Assembly (NCBI GenBank): GCA_947458545.1
Contig: CANGYH010000001.1
Location: 372,001-436,000, forward strand
Length of the DNA stretch: 64,000 nt
Source: Cytophagaceae bacterium
GTDB taxonomy: Bacteria; Bacteroidota; Bacteroidia; Cytophagales; Flexibacteraceae
Reading direction: 5' to 3'
Shown here: positions 31,621 to 41,815 of the stretch, piece by piece
Numbering within the stretch: position 1 is the first letter of the stretch
How the letters are laid out: each line of letters starts with the position of its first letter
Translations under genes and position numbers: made by a program
The notes under the pieces: model-generated
What the model was told of the DNA's origin: nothing
Databases searched by the model: none
Seen by the model: the letters and a program-made list of their open reading frames with translations, nothing else

Positions 31621-33177
31621 CGCTTTTAATTCTGCCGGGTAAAAGCCCCAGAAGTATCCAAACCCCACCGCAGGGCGCAGCCCCGGCAGGGGAAAGATGA
31701 ACAGGTTGCGCACCCCCACCCCCACCTCTGCCAGGGCTGTATGGCCGATTGATGCCGGGTTTTGCCTGTCTAGCAGAGAGAAGCTCTCTGCTGCCCAAAC
31801 GCCGTTGGTAGCTAAAAATAGACTGGGCTCATAGGGTACGTCTGGGCTTATCGAAACCCGCTTCTGTAGCGTGAAGTGTGCCCCTAGTTGCCTGCGTGCC
31901 GCCAGGCTCGTTGGAGTAAGCGTCTCTAGCGCGGCATCTGCAACGGTGTTAAACTCAATACCGTTGCCTGCAATTGTTGGCAGCAGCGCGGTTGGCAAAT
32001 GCCCTCCTGTCCACTGGCCTTCAACAATCAGGCGGCCCTGCCAAACGGCTTGCGGCCTGGTTGCCAGGTAATACACCGGGCGGACGGTGATAAAACGCTG
32101 CCCACCTGCCGCATAGGCAAAGGCAGATACCTTGGCATAATGCTGCCGGGCAATAGGCAAGTGCTTACCGTTGCTGTAATTGGCATAGGCACCTGCTAGG
32201 GGTAGCTCCCAGCTTGCCCTGAGGTAGGCACCATGGTCTAGCCCGTTGGCGTCAAAATAGGCACGCCTCCGTCTGTAGCCACCCTCTATCGTCGCCCACA
32301 GGCGAGGGTTGCGAAGGCACATACCAAGCTCAGCCACCCTGTCGAACCTGTTTAGAAACAGGTTGCGGATGGGGGCATCGGGGCTGATGGCATCATCATA
32401 AAAGTAGTTATTGGCCTCGTCCAAATCTGTTTTCAGCTTAAGGCCCACCTGCAGACTTTGGTACTTTCGCCAGGCTTGGGTAGTAGCTTTCAACCGTCCA
32501 TCAGCATAACCCCAGCCTATGTTTTGCGACAAACTGAAGGTCGGCCGCTCTATGCGGATGGGCAGATTCAACCGTACAAACTCATAGCTGTTAAACAGGG
32601 CAAGCTCCTGCACGTCTATGCCAAGTGGTCCGGCAAATACGGTGGTTCCATAAGCCAGATTCGGAATAAACAGCGAAGCCCCACGCAGGCCAGGCCGTAG
32701 ATCATTTTGCACCTCTACCTCATAGAGCCTCACCTTGGGCCTTGACTTCACATACATCCTAGTGGCAAAAAGCGTGTAGGCCAAGCCACTGTCCGTCCGT
32801 GCCACTTTAGATACGCCGCCAGACGAATCCAGCTCCACAACCCTACCCTGCAAGCTAAACTTAGGCTGCCCCGGCGCTTCAGACGGCAGCCTGTAAGACC
32901 CAAAATCAGTATAAAGCGTCTGTCTGTTAAGGTCGTAGGTGTACAGCCCTAGCTCATACTTTTTAACAAGGTACAGTGCTCTTGGGGTGGTTTGCGTTTG
33001 GTACACCCCAGCGCCAGGCTTTGCCAAAAAGGCAAGGCCAAGCCACTGCGTATAGGGCGCCAGCCTCCCCTCTAAAACGAGTGAGTCTCTAATGGAGCCC
33101 TTGATAACCAGCCCTTGCCCCTTGGCATTAGCGCAGAATAACAAGCCGAATAGCACCGGTAAGGCTCTTTTCAGCAT
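31576..33177 (-). CDS. outer-membrane beta-barrel protein (DUF5686-like)
   Basis: 533 aa from the ATG at 33177 ([22 protein letters not shown], a signal peptide); earlier ATGs at 33192 and 33225 only add residues inside the peptidase gene. The mature protein is a chain of amphipathic strands and ends LKFTLRFFN, an outer-membrane barrel C-terminus. A block reading [43 protein letters not shown] recalls the rFNrvEg...iGYG.ad..lk pattern of DUF5686 barrels. The start overlaps the C25 peptidase by 50 bp, so expression is coupled; the C-terminal 45 bp overlap parE on the other strand. Function unknown; a partner in cell-surface display of the peptidase is an inference. Confidence 0.65.
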   Translation of the reverse strand: MLKRALPVLFGLLFCANAKGQGLVIKGSIRDSLVLEGRLAPYTQWLGLAFLAKPGAGVYQTQTTPRALYLVKKYELGLYTYDLNRQTLYTDFGSYRLPSEAPGQPKFSLQGRVVELDSSGGVSKVARTDSGLAYTLFATRMYVKSRPKVRLYEVEVQNDLRPGLRGASLFIPNLAYGTTVFAGPLGIDVQELALFNSYEFVRLNLPIRIERPTFSLSQNIGWGYADGRLKATTQAWRKYQSLQVGLKLKTDLDEANNYFYDDAISPDAPIRNLFLNRFDRVAELGMCLRNPRLWATIEGGYRRRRAYFDANGLDHGAYLRASWELPLAGAYANYSNGKHLPIARQHYAKVSAFAYAAGGQRFITVRPVYYLATRPQAVWQGRLIVEGQWTGGHLPTALLPTIAGNGIEFNTVADAALETLTPTSLAARRQLGAHFTLQKRVSISPDVPYEPSLFLATNGVWAAESFSLLDRQNPASIGHTALAEVGVGVRNLFIFPLPGLRPAVGFGYFWGFYPAELKALKASSLKFTLRFFN

Positions 33178-36100
33178 TGTTGGTTGATGCATGGGTTGAT
33201 ATTCGCAGCCGAGCCATATAGACACCTGCCTCTAGGGCAGCGCCGCCTGCAGCGAGGTTCCACTGCATGGTGCCTGCCAATAGGCCGGTATGGCTTACGG
33301 TCTGGCTAAATACTTGCTGGCCAAAGGCGTTCAGCACCACCAAGTCGGCCTTGCCGCCCTGGTTGGCACCCGCGCTCTGATAGGCAAAAGTAACGTATTG
33401 GCTGGCTGGGTTGGGGGCTGCCGTAAACCGCCAGAGGCTATCCTGCCGCATCACCTCGAACCGGGCCTTGCGCAAAGGCACAAGCCTGCGGAAACGGTCT
33501 TGTACCGTTGCCTGCACTTCATAAATGCCAGGCCGTAATCCTTGTGGCTGGTAGGTCGCTTCTGCACCGGCAACAGAAAAGTCCGTTATCTGGCTAAGGC
33601 TGCAAGTGTCGCATGCAGACCCAAAAAGCATCGTAAGCGAGCGTCTGCCGAAGGGCCTGTTCAGAATGTATTTGATCTGTGGAGACGCACCCGTCTTAAG
33701 CCCTTCTTCCGGAAAGAGGCCGTCTATCTCGAAGTAGCCTGCATAAAGGCCGGTATCCTTCAGCAAGCGGGTAGCGGCAAAGATGCTGTTGTTGCCAAAG
33801 TCGCGCTCTGGCAGCCTGTCTGTATTAAAGGTAATCTCAAAAGAGATATCGTCTGGCGAATCCAGTTGTGACTTCCACTTAAACTGCACATAGCTGGTAT
33901 CAGTACCCTGTGCCAGCCGCGCCAGCCCTGCCAAGCTATCAAGCAAGATGCCGGCCGCGCTACGCACATACATTTTGGCAGCCAACGGATTGCCGACAAT
34001 GCCTAGGGTATGGTGGTACTTGGCCTTAACTACAATAGAATCACCCGCCTCGACGGTGGCCGGGGCTGCTGCTGCAATGGCAACGCCTTCAGGGAAAGGC
34101 CTAAAGAAGACACGCCAGAACTGCAAGTAGGTTGTGGAGTCGCCCCGGTTGGGAGCCTCATAGTAAAGTTTGACGAATCGGTACTGCGATGAGTCCAATC
34201 GTAAGCCCTGAGATAGCGGCCTGCCGCGGTAAATGATGTCTCCAGTGTCTGCAAAAGACCTGAAGGCACGCAGAGTAAAAACGGCCGAGTCTGCCCGGCC
34301 CAGGTTGCGGCTGGTGGCCACAGCCAGAGCTTGAAAGCTGAGCGCAGGCCCCACAAAGGGAGACTCTACCCGCCCATTCTGCGGGAAACGTCTCAGTACA
34401 AAGGTCGTGTCTATGGCCTCGCGCCTATCGTTTATGGTGTCGCGGGTGTTTGGCCCTATGGTTATGCCCAGGCCAGGTAAGCTACGCTCGGTCCGCAGGC
34501 CATAAAACATCAAGGGTGCGCCTGCTATGGTACGCCTAATCTTGGCAGTGTCTTGCCCTACGAAGGTGCTGGCATTGTAGAAGGCCCCTAAGTGCAGGCC
34601 TTGGGCATTGCGGCTACCCCTCCAAGAGAGGTAATTATGCTGCCCTTGGGTAATGGCGAAGAAATACTCGCCAGGCTGCATTTGGGCAATGGCAAAAGCG
34701 GGCAGCGCTCCCGGGTTTCCTACGTCCAGCCGCATCCAGTCTGCCTCAAAAAAGTTAATTGCCGGTGGCACCCGGCCGCATGCATAGCGCCAATACTCGC
34801 CCACCGGTTGTTGATACTCAAACACCCTGGGCACAAAGTCCCGATTTAGGCGCAGCGTCATTACCCTGCTGCCGAAGAAACAGTTGCTTTCGTTGCCGTA
34901 GTAATACGGTATTCCGTTGATGTCAATCCCGGTGTTGGTGGTGCTGCGTTGCAGCCCCGCCCCCACCGTGTAGAGCCTGACGGTGGCCCGGCGCTCTGGC
35001 AGAAGCCAAGGCCTGCGGTTGCGGGTGCTATCGACGGTGTAGCCCTCTTTTTGGTTGGTAAAAAACTGGTAACCGATAGACTGGCTCCAGCCGTCGCGGC
35101 CTTGCATCAGCGTAAAATTGAAAGCTCGCCAAGGCGATGCTCCTGCATCATCCACATACCTGGAGCGTAAGAAAAATACGGTGCTATCTGGCACAGCAGG
35201 CAATACCACAGGCAGCTCTGCCAGTGTTTGCGCAGGCCCGGCATGCTGCTGCAACAGCGGGCTATCGAAGGTGCGGACTGTGTCTAGCCACAGCTCTACC
35301 CTGCCCCGCACGTTCTGGTTGAGCGACCTGTAGGTAAGCCGAAGTGCCCTCGTGCTTACAATGGCATCTCGCGTCGGGTAAACAAACCGAATCCCGCTCT
35401 CGAACCGCCCCAGGCTGACGACAAGGTCATTATTCTGCTCGCTTTGCTCGGCCACTCGGTTGAGGTAGTCTAGCGAAAAGATGAGTGTAGAGCTGTTGTC
35501 TAGCTCAAAACCACCAGATATACGGTAATCAATCAGAGAATCGGCCTTGATAGCCGGAAAACGCAGCGACGGCCCATAAACGACAACCCCGCCGCCAGAC
35601 TCGATCCGGCCAATCAGCGAGACAGAATCCTGCAGCCTGTATTGCCCCAGGTTCTGAAGCTTCAGCTTTAAGTCAAAAGACTTGGTGAAGGTGCTCACAT
35701 CCTGATCTACCAACCGAGATGCCACTGCATCGAAGGCAAAATCAGGCTTGCGGAAGGGGAACAGACGCAGCAACGGATCGCCATGGATAACCATTTGAGA
35801 TACCATGATGGAATCGAATACGCTCGGCCGCCCGGCCGCACCCTCCATATAGGCTCGATTGGTGTACTGAAATACTTCGGCCAGGCTGCGCCAATTGGTT
35901 GTACTGTCCTTAAACTGGTATTGATACAACAGCGTACTGTGCCGATTAAGCAACGGTGGTAGCCCTTCGTCCATAGAGCCCGCAAACGCTATGGCACCTT
36001 TACCCCGTGCAAGCACCCAATGCTGGTTGAGCGATCGTACCGAGAAGTTGAAGATATTGCCTGAAAAACAGCCGTTTACCAGAATAAAGGGCGCTTTGCC

Positions 36101-37975
36101 CAAATTGTCGTAGCCCTGGGCAGGGTCTTGAGGAATACCGATGTCTATGTCTGTAGCATTGGCCGCGCTATGCCCAAACAAAGTCATTATCACGGCCCCA
36201 GCATTGATCTGGTCTCGGATGTTGACGGTCTCAATGATGGAGGCGCTTTGCTTGCTGTACTCATATACACGCCCACCCATCACCGGGTTTTGGAAGATGC
36301 CGCTATACGACTGAATGTGCTGCCTAAACTCTTCTATCTCGCCGGCGGTGCGGCCACCACTTAGGTGGATGGCTTTTTTGCGCCAATCAGCCTGATTATT
36401 GGCTTCTTGCACCTTAACCTTATCTAGGTAATCCAGCAGCTCGTACCCCCAATAAACGGCCAGGCGTGCAATCGGAATCTTATTGTAGAACTGGCCGGTA
36501 TCCGTACTCACCAGCATATTGTCTGACGCAGGCATACCCCAGCATGGCACAAGATTGTCGCCCATCTGGTTGTCGAGCCTAAAAAAGTTGTGCTGAATCC
36601 CCTGCCCCAGCAAAAAGACCGTCGAGGGCCTCCGCCCTGTTGTAATAAGGTCTTTAAGGTAAAGCCGCAATGCCTCTGCCGAGGGGTATCCGTAGGTATA
36701 ATGGGCATAGAGGTCTTCTACCTGCACCATGGCAATGTTATGACTGCCCCCCTGTGGCGACCTGCGGTAGGCCACATAGGCCTGGGCGGTATCAAACAAG
36801 CGCTTTGCCGTAATTACCAAGACCTGCCCGCTCTGAATCGTTGGCGGGGCGCTCAATTGCCGTTCTGTAACAATAGAGTCGGTTATTGAAAAGGGCCTTG
36901 CCTGCAACCAAATTGCCGTTAGGCCATTGCCGGCACTGTCGGGCTCGGCCACATAGTTGCCGCCGGCCATAGAAAGCCGCTTAGGGCTATAGGGGTCGTT
37001 AACCTGCACAAAAAAGCCAGAGCCCCCCAAGGCGGGCAGCCTGAGCCGGCCAATGGCGGGTCTGTAAGCCAGATAAGGCGCCTGCGGCCTGTTTACGACC
37101 GTAGCTTGCACAGGCAGCACAAACCGCGCAAGCATCAGCGATATAAAACTGTTGGCCGCCGAGGGAAGGGTAGAGAATGTAATCGTCTGGCCCAGTGTAG
37201 ATGCAGGCACGGTGGTGCTGTCAATCTTCCGGCGGTAGCTCTCCCAGGTGGTCGTCATCACTTGGGTATTGCCGATGCTAACAATGGCCCGCTGCATAGA
37301 TGCGGTGCGGCCTGCAAGCCATAGTATCATTTTGGCATTGCCTGTGCGCAGCGTGTACGGATGCGTAATAGAGAAAGTGCTCCGCAAAAAAGAGCCCTGG
37401 CTGCAATAACCCTCCCCATCACCAACAAATGATTGGTGAAACTTGGCGTCTTGGTACGCGCCTAGCCCTGGGCTGTATTCGTTGCGGGGGGCAAGAGTGG
37501 CCTCTGCCGTCCATTCGGTTTGCGTGGGGCTATCGGGCAAGGCGTTGCGCGTTAAGGCCATACGTCTGCCGGCGCCCGGGCTTACCATCAAAAAATACCG
37601 CCCCGCCAGGCCATAAAGAGGCGACCAAGGGTTCATAAAACTGGTGCGCTGGTAAAGGCCTTGTTCTAGCTCGCCCCGGTTTCTGGTCGCATAAAAGAAA
37701 AGACTGTCGCCTACGGTCCAGGTGCCGCTGTTGTCTGCGTCTTGCACCCAAATGGCCACCTCTCGGCCATTGCGGAAAACCTTAAGCTGGCCCACGGGGC
37801 TGCCCTGCAAGGGTGCCAGCCTCTGAGACTGCCCTGCTGCCAGGGCATAAACCCCCTCGTTGGGCGTGGTGATTTCGTAAGCCTGTTGGCCGGGCGTAAA
37901 CCAAGACTGTGCTCTGGCTGCGTTTGCCCAACTCAGCACAAGGGCCAAAATCAGGCTATAAGTAATACGCATCAT
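33128..37975 (-). CDS. secreted C25 (gingipain-type) cysteine peptidase with T9SS sorting domain, PorU2-like
   Basis: 1615 aa. Signal peptide MMRITYSLILALVLSWANAARAQ. Residues about 385-760 are a gingipain-fold peptidase: STVFLLGQG, YNKIPIARL, the catalytic His602 in TLFGHSAAN and Cys636 in ILVNGCFSGNIF, then GKGAIAFAGS and VIHGDPLLRLFPF. Downstream come several beta-sandwich repeats with long linkers, and the last 90 residues (FTAAPNPASQYVTFAY...LEAGVYMARLRIS) are a type A T9SS sorting domain. The large size, domain order and the CFSG rather than TC nucleophile context set it apart from the classical T9SS sortase PorU; it fits the larger PorU2-like group. It may process other T9SS cargo or degrade proteins outside the cell. 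Coupled with both neighbours. Confidence 0.85.
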   Translation of the reverse strand: MMRITYSLILALVLSWANAARAQSWFTPGQQAYEITTPNEGVYALAAGQSQRLAPLQGSPVGQLKVFRNGREVAIWVQDADNSGTWTVGDSLFFYATRNRGELEQGLYQRTSFMNPWSPLYGLAGRYFLMVSPGAGRRMALTRNALPDSPTQTEWTAEATLAPRNEYSPGLGAYQDAKFHQSFVGDGEGYCSQGSFLRSTFSITHPYTLRTGNAKMILWLAGRTASMQRAIVSIGNTQVMTTTWESYRRKIDSTTVPASTLGQTITFSTLPSAANSFISLMLARFVLPVQATVVNRPQAPYLAYRPAIGRLRLPALGGSGFFVQVNDPYSPKRLSMAGGNYVAEPDSAGNGLTAIWLQARPFSITDSIVTERQLSAPPTIQSGQVLVITAKRLFDTAQAYVAYRRSPQGGSHNIAMVQVEDLYAHYTYGYPSAEALRLYLKDLITTGRRPSTVFLLGQGIQHNFFRLDNQMGDNLVPCWGMPASDNMLVSTDTGQFYNKIPIARLAVYWGYELLDYLDKVKVQEANNQADWRKKAIHLSGGRTAGEIEEFRQHIQSYSGIFQNPVMGGRVYEYSKQSASIIETVNIRDQINAGAVIMTLFGHSAANATDIDIGIPQDPAQGYDNLGKAPFILVNGCFSGNIFNFSVRSLNQHWVLARGKGAIAFAGSMDEGLPPLLNRHSTLLYQYQFKDSTTNWRSLAEVFQYTNRAYMEGAAGRPSVFDSIMVSQMVIHGDPLLRLFPFRKPDFAFDAVASRLVDQDVSTFTKSFDLKLKLQNLGQYRLQDSVSLIGRIESGGGVVVYGPSLRFPAIKADSLIDYRISGGFELDNSSTLIFSLDYLNRVAEQSEQNNDLVVSLGRFESGIRFVYPTRDAIVSTRALRLTYRSLNQNVRGRVELWLDTVRTFDSPLLQQHAGPAQTLAELPVVLPAVPDSTVFFLRSRYVDDAGASPWRAFNFTLMQGRDGWSQSIGYQFFTNQKEGYTVDSTRNRRPWLLPERRATVRLYTVGAGLQRSTTNTGIDINGIPYYYGNESNCFFGSRVMTLRLNRDFVPRVFEYQQPVGEYWRYACGRVPPAINFFEADWMRLDVGNPGALPAFAIAQMQPGEYFFAITQGQHNYLSWRGSRNAQGLHLGAFYNASTFVGQDTAKIRRTIAGAPLMFYGLRTERSLPGLGITIGPNTRDTINDRREAIDTTFVLRRFPQNGRVESPFVGPALSFQALAVATSRNLGRADSAVFTLRAFRSFADTGDIIYRGRPLSQGLRLDSSQYRFVKLYYEAPNRGDSTTYLQFWRVFFRPFPEGVAIAAAAPATVEAGDSIVVKAKYHHTLGIVGNPLAAKMYVRSAAGILLDSLAGLARLAQGTDTSYVQFKWKSQLDSPDDISFEITFNTDRLPERDFGNNSIFAATRLLKDTGLYAGYFEIDGLFPEEGLKTGASPQIKYILNRPFGRRSLTMLFGSACDTCSLSQITDFSVAGAEATYQPQGLRPGIYEVQATVQDRFRRLVPLRKARFEVMRQDSLWRFTAAPNPASQYVTFAYQSAGANQGGKADLVVLNAFGQQVFSQTVSHTGLLAGTMQWNLAAGGAALEAGVYMARLRISTHASTNNAEKSLTGAIRLVILR

Positions 37976-37981
37976 GTTGGC

Positions 37982-38950
37982 TTATTTTAGGGTTAGCTGA
38001 ACGCCCAATAGGTGGAGTCTTTGCCTGCCCTCGTATTGAAAGTTGTAGCTAGAATACTGGATTGTCATCTGCTGGAAATTCGCGCTCAAACCAAAGCTGG
38101 TTTGATAGAAGTCGCCTTGGTTCATAGCGCGGACGCCGAAAGTGGCTGCATACTTTTTTCGGTAAGAGGCCACCACGCCCGTAGCAATCATGATACCATT
38201 GGTGCCAGTGCCTCTGAATCTGAAGGCAGGGTTAGCGTTCCAGGCATAGCCAAGGCCCGTCAACTGTTGGATAGACAATTTTTTGAATCTTAAGGTTTGC
38301 AGCAGGTTCATTTCCAGCTCCGTAAGTGCTCTAAAGTTTTGCCGTAGAGCAGGCTCTATCACGGCCGAATCTACCTGCAAGGCACCTACTGTGCCAGACA
38401 ATGTGCCCCAACCGCCGGTAGGATTGGCCAACCTTAGGCCCAAACGGCTATCTGTAGCATAGGCCCATTCGGCGCTTAGAATAGGCCTCCAGGCTTCTGC
38501 TTTTGCGGGGGCGCTGGTCTGGGTTAGGCTGCGTTCTACCCCTGCCAGAAAGCTCCAGGCCTTATGCCGGTACATGCCTCCAAAAAACGATTGCCGCTGC
38601 AGCACTGAAACCTGCGGATCTGACTCTCTAAGCCGCTGTGTAAGGCCCGCCGTATGCGCCACCAGAGTGAGGCCTTTATATGCTCTCACGGCCACTCCCA
38701 AATCAAAACTGCCCCCACGCTGTGCACCAATGGTAGATGCACCTCGCAATGTGACACGGGCAAGCGTATCTGAACTGGCCCAGCCCATCCAAAAGCCACC
38801 CCTGCCAGGGCTAGGCAAACCAGCCGTACCCGCCAGATGCGAGGCAAAAATCCTGGGTTGCATGGCCAAAGGCTGTGCCATAGCCACCAGGGGCATCCAC
38901 ATCCAAATCCACAGGCTTGCCCTGCAAAATAGTATCGTGTCGCGCAGCAT
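37982..38950 (-). CDS. putative outer-membrane beta-barrel protein upstream of the C25 peptidase
   Basis: 322 aa from the ATG at 38950; an ATG at 38974 would put eight extra residues before the signal sequence. The signal peptide is MLRDTILFCRASLWIWMWMPLVAMAQ. The rest is alternating amphipathic strands with many Gly, Ser and aromatics, ending YNFQYEGRQRLHLLGVQLTLK. Size and strand pattern recall PorV/PorQ-type barrels and other T9SS-associated outer-membrane proteins, but I see no decisive motif. It lies 6 bp before the peptidase start, so it is the first gene of that three-gene unit. Confidence 0.6.
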   Translation of the reverse strand: MLRDTILFCRASLWIWMWMPLVAMAQPLAMQPRIFASHLAGTAGLPSPGRGGFWMGWASSDTLARVTLRGASTIGAQRGGSFDLGVAVRAYKGLTLVAHTAGLTQRLRESDPQVSVLQRQSFFGGMYRHKAWSFLAGVERSLTQTSAPAKAEAWRPILSAEWAYATDSRLGLRLANPTGGWGTLSGTVGALQVDSAVIEPALRQNFRALTELEMNLLQTLRFKKLSIQQLTGLGYAWNANPAFRFRGTGTNGIMIATGVVASYRKKYAATFGVRAMNQGDFYQTSFGLSANFQQMTIQYSSYNFQYEGRQRLHLLGVQLTLK

Positions 38951-38992
38951 ATATATATTGCCCCAATTTGGCACTGTAACACTCTATCAGAC

Positions 38993-39023
38993 ACGCAAAA
39001 GCCCGGCATTGCCGGGCTTGCGT
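38993..39023 (-). terminator. hairpin downstream of sdhB
   Basis: ACGCAA-AA-GCCCGGC pairs with GCCGGGC-TTGCGT around a 3-nt loop with a 2-nt bulge. It lies 26 bp past the sdhB stop; a T-rich stretch follows on the minus strand. Confidence 0.65.
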
Positions 39024-39048
39024 AAGAAAGTTATTACAAAAAAGGTTT

Positions 39049-39798
39049 TTACACCTGGTTGCTCGTAAGCTTGGCACCGATGTATTCACGGTTAAGGCTT
39101 ACGATGTTGGCCATGCTGATAGACTTGGGGCACTCTGCCACGCAAGCCATCGTGTTAGAGCAGGCGCCAAAGCCTTCGGCGTCCATTTGTGCCACCATTG
39201 CCTCTGCACGGCGCTTGCGCTCGGGCTGGCCTTGGGGCAACATAGCCAACTGGCTGATTTTGGCCCCCACAAAGAGCATGGCACTTGCGTTTTTGCAGGC
39301 GGCCACACAAGCACCGCAGGCTATGCAAGTGGCAGAGTTAAAGGCTTCGTCGGCAATTTCCTTACCAATTGGCGTCTCGTTGGCATCGCGGGCAGAGCCC
39401 GTATTGACGGAGACATACCCCCCGGCCTGGATGATACGATCGAACGACGACCGGTTCACCATCAGGTCCTTCACAACGGGGAAGGCCTTTGCACGCCACG
39501 GCTCGATGGTGATCGTTTCACCGTCTTTAAAGGTGCGCATGTGGAGTTGGCAAGTCGTAATCCGCGTAGGGCCATGGGGCCTGCCGTTGATGTAGAGCGA
39601 GCAAGTACCACAGATACCTTCGCGGCAGTCATGGTCAAACGTTACAGGATCTTCTCCCTTTTTGATGAGGTCTTCGTTCAACACATCCAACATCTCCAGA
39701 AAGGACATGTCTTCTGAAATCTTATCGACTACGTAGTCGACCAAGCGGCCCTCGGTATCAGTGCTTTTCTGCCGCCAAATTTTAAGCGTGAGTTTCAT
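39049..39798 (-). CDS. sdhB: succinate dehydrogenase/fumarate reductase iron-sulfur subunit
   Basis: 249 aa. Carries electrons from FAD to quinone. The [2Fe-2S] motif is [22 protein letters not shown]; the [4Fe-4S] and [3Fe-4S] ligands are in [17 protein letters not shown] and [17 protein letters not shown]. The N-terminus [24 protein letters not shown] is normal. Third gene of sdhC-sdhA-sdhB, 4 bp after sdhA. The gene order and a single five-helix cytochrome subunit mark a type B complex that works with menaquinone. Confidence 0.96.
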   Translation of the reverse strand: MKLTLKIWRQKSTDTEGRLVDYVVDKISEDMSFLEMLDVLNEDLIKKGEDPVTFDHDCREGICGTCSLYINGRPHGPTRITTCQLHMRTFKDGETITIEPWRAKAFPVVKDLMVNRSSFDRIIQAGGYVSVNTGSARDANETPIGKEIADEAFNSATCIACGACVAACKNASAMLFVGAKISQLAMLPQGQPERKRRAEAMVAQMDAEGFGACSNTMACVAECPKSISMANIVSLNREYIGAKLTSNQV

Positions 39799-39802
39799 GA
39801 TC

Positions 39803-41743
39803 TTACTTGTAGCTGCGCTTGGAGAGTTTAACGTTCTCGAACTGTAGGTTCTCTTTTACCAAAGTCTGTGTCTTGTCTGGGCCTTCCCACTTCCAAGCAG
39901 AGACGAAGGCGAAGTCGTCGTCGTTCCGCTCGGCCTCTCCGTCAGGAGTTTGGTACTCTTCGCGGAAGTGGCCTCCGCAGCTTTCGTTGCGCGTCAGCGC
40001 ATCTTCTACCATCAGGGCGCCCAGCTCTAAGAAATCCCACAAACGCATGGCCTTTTCCAGCGTTTGGTTCATCTCTGTATGGGTACCCAGCACCTTGAGG
40101 TCGGTCCAGAAGAGGTTTTTGAGTTTCTGAATCTCCATACGGGCTTTCTCCAGGCCCTCGGCTGTACGGCTCATGCCGCAGTAGTCCCACATAATCAGGC
40201 CCAGCTGCCGGTGGATTTCATCCACCGTCTTGGTGCCGTTTATGGCCATGATTTTAGAGATATGCTCAGATACCTCTTGCTCCACCTGCTTAAAGGCGGG
40301 ATGGTCTGTGGTAACCTTGGCCGGGCCAATGGTTGCCAGATAATCGCCCAAGGTGTATGGAATCACAAAGTAGCCATCTGCCAGGCCCTGCATGAGGGCA
40401 GAGGCGCCCAAGCGGTTGGCTCCGTGGTCAGAGAAGTTGGCCTCGCCCAAAGCGTAGAGACCAGGCACGGTTGTCATCAGGTTATAGTCTACCCAAAGAC
40501 CGCCCATGGTATAGTGCACCGCCGGGAAGATACGCATCGGCACTTTGTATGGATTCTCTCCGGTAATGGTCTCATACATCTCGAAGAGGTTTCCGTACTT
40601 GGCAGAGATCACAGACTCACCGTCGCGTTTGATGGCATCCGAAAAGTCCATGTAAACGGCAAGACCCGTCGATCCTACGCCGCGGCCCTCGTCGCACATA
40701 TACTTGGCATTGCGGCTGCCCACATCGCGGGGCACCAGGTTGCCAAAGGAGGGGTACTTGCGCTCCAAGAAGTAGTCGCGCTCATCCTCCTTCAGGTCAA
40801 GCGGAGATTTCTTTCCTTGCCGAATCAGCTCGGCATCTTCTTTCGTTTTAGGCACCCAGATGCGGCCGTCGTTACGTAGCGACTCAGACATAAGCGTAAG
40901 CTTAGACTGGTAGTGGCCCGAAACAGGAATACACGTGGGGTGTATCTGCGTAAAGCAAGGGTTGGCAAAGTATGCACCCCTCTTGTGCGCACGCCAGGCT
41001 GCCGTTACGTTGCAGTTCATAGCGTTGGTGCTCAAGAAGAACACGTTGCCATAACCGCCCGTGCAAAGCAGCACCGCGTGGGCGGCATGGCTCTCTATGG
41101 CACCCGTCACCAGGTTACGGGTTACGATGCCACGCGCCTGCCCATCTACCAATACGGTATCGAGCATCTCGGTCCGGGTGTACATTTTCACCTTACCGGC
41201 AGCAATCTGCCGGCTCAGGGCAGAGTATGCCCCTAAGAGCAGTTGTTGCCCCGTTTGGCCCCTGGCGTAAAAGGTACGGCTTACTTGTGCCCCACCAAAA
41301 GACCGGTTGGCAAGCAGACCACCATACTCGCGGGCAAAGGGTACGCCCTGCGCCACGCATTGGTCTATTATGTTAACAGATACCTCTGCCAGGCGGTAAA
41401 CGTTGGCTTCGCGTGCGCGGAAATCTCCGCCTTTGATGGTGTCGTAAAAGAGGCGGTAAACAGAGTCACCGTCATTTTGGTAGTTCTTGGCAGCGTTAAT
41501 ACCACCTTGCGCCGCAATCGAGTGTGCCCGCCGTGGGCTGTCGTGGAAGGTGAAGCACTTTACGTTGTAACCAAGCTCTGCCAGCGACGCTGCTGCAGAG
41601 GCACCGGCAAGGCCTGAGCCTACAACAATAACATCGTATTTGCGCTTGTTGGCAGGGTTTACCAACTTTAGGCCAAACTTGTGTTTAGACCATTTTTCGG
41701 CCAATGGCCCTTCAGGAATTTTAGCGTCCAGAACGTTTTCCAT
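39803..41743 (-). CDS. sdhA: succinate dehydrogenase/fumarate reductase flavoprotein subunit
   Basis: 646 aa from the ATG at 41743; the frame is open to 41800 but the extra 19 residues are not family sequence. FAD-binding Rossmann motif [21 protein letters not shown], then the His that carries covalent FAD in [20 protein letters not shown]. Active-site blocks: IHPTCIP (His), [12 protein letters not shown] (Glu-Ser-Arg), [14 protein letters not shown], and [29 protein letters not shown]. The C-terminal [39 protein letters not shown] is standard for the B-type enzyme. Confidence 0.97.
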   Translation of the reverse strand: MENVLDAKIPEGPLAEKWSKHKFGLKLVNPANKRKYDVIVVGSGLAGASAAASLAELGYNVKCFTFHDSPRRAHSIAAQGGINAAKNYQNDGDSVYRLFYDTIKGGDFRAREANVYRLAEVSVNIIDQCVAQGVPFAREYGGLLANRSFGGAQVSRTFYARGQTGQQLLLGAYSALSRQIAAGKVKMYTRTEMLDTVLVDGQARGIVTRNLVTGAIESHAAHAVLLCTGGYGNVFFLSTNAMNCNVTAAWRAHKRGAYFANPCFTQIHPTCIPVSGHYQSKLTLMSESLRNDGRIWVPKTKEDAELIRQGKKSPLDLKEDERDYFLERKYPSFGNLVPRDVGSRNAKYMCDEGRGVGSTGLAVYMDFSDAIKRDGESVISAKYGNLFEMYETITGENPYKVPMRIFPAVHYTMGGLWVDYNLMTTVPGLYALGEANFSDHGANRLGASALMQGLADGYFVIPYTLGDYLATIGPAKVTTDHPAFKQVEQEVSEHISKIMAINGTKTVDEIHRQLGLIMWDYCGMSRTAEGLEKARMEIQKLKNLFWTDLKVLGTHTEMNQTLEKAMRLWDFLELGALMVEDALTRNESCGGHFREEYQTPDGEAERNDDDFAFVSAWKWEGPDKTQTLVKENLQFENVKLSKRSYK

Positions 41744-41815
41744 TTCTGCTTCTATGTCTGCTGCACTTGCGTGTCTGGTAACTCTACCTAATAACACCAA
41801 AGGCAGGTGATGGGT

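Noticed and set aside
37982-38950. Calling the barrel before the C25 peptidase PorV
   Set aside because: Position and size fit, but no PorV-type motif is visible and PorV usually follows PorU; I left it as a putative barrel.
40064-40879. 271-aa open frame on the plus strand inside sdhA
   Set aside because: It is antisense to a canonical sdhA with strong motifs; its composition is that of a shadow frame in GC-rich DNA and it has no domain or promoter.
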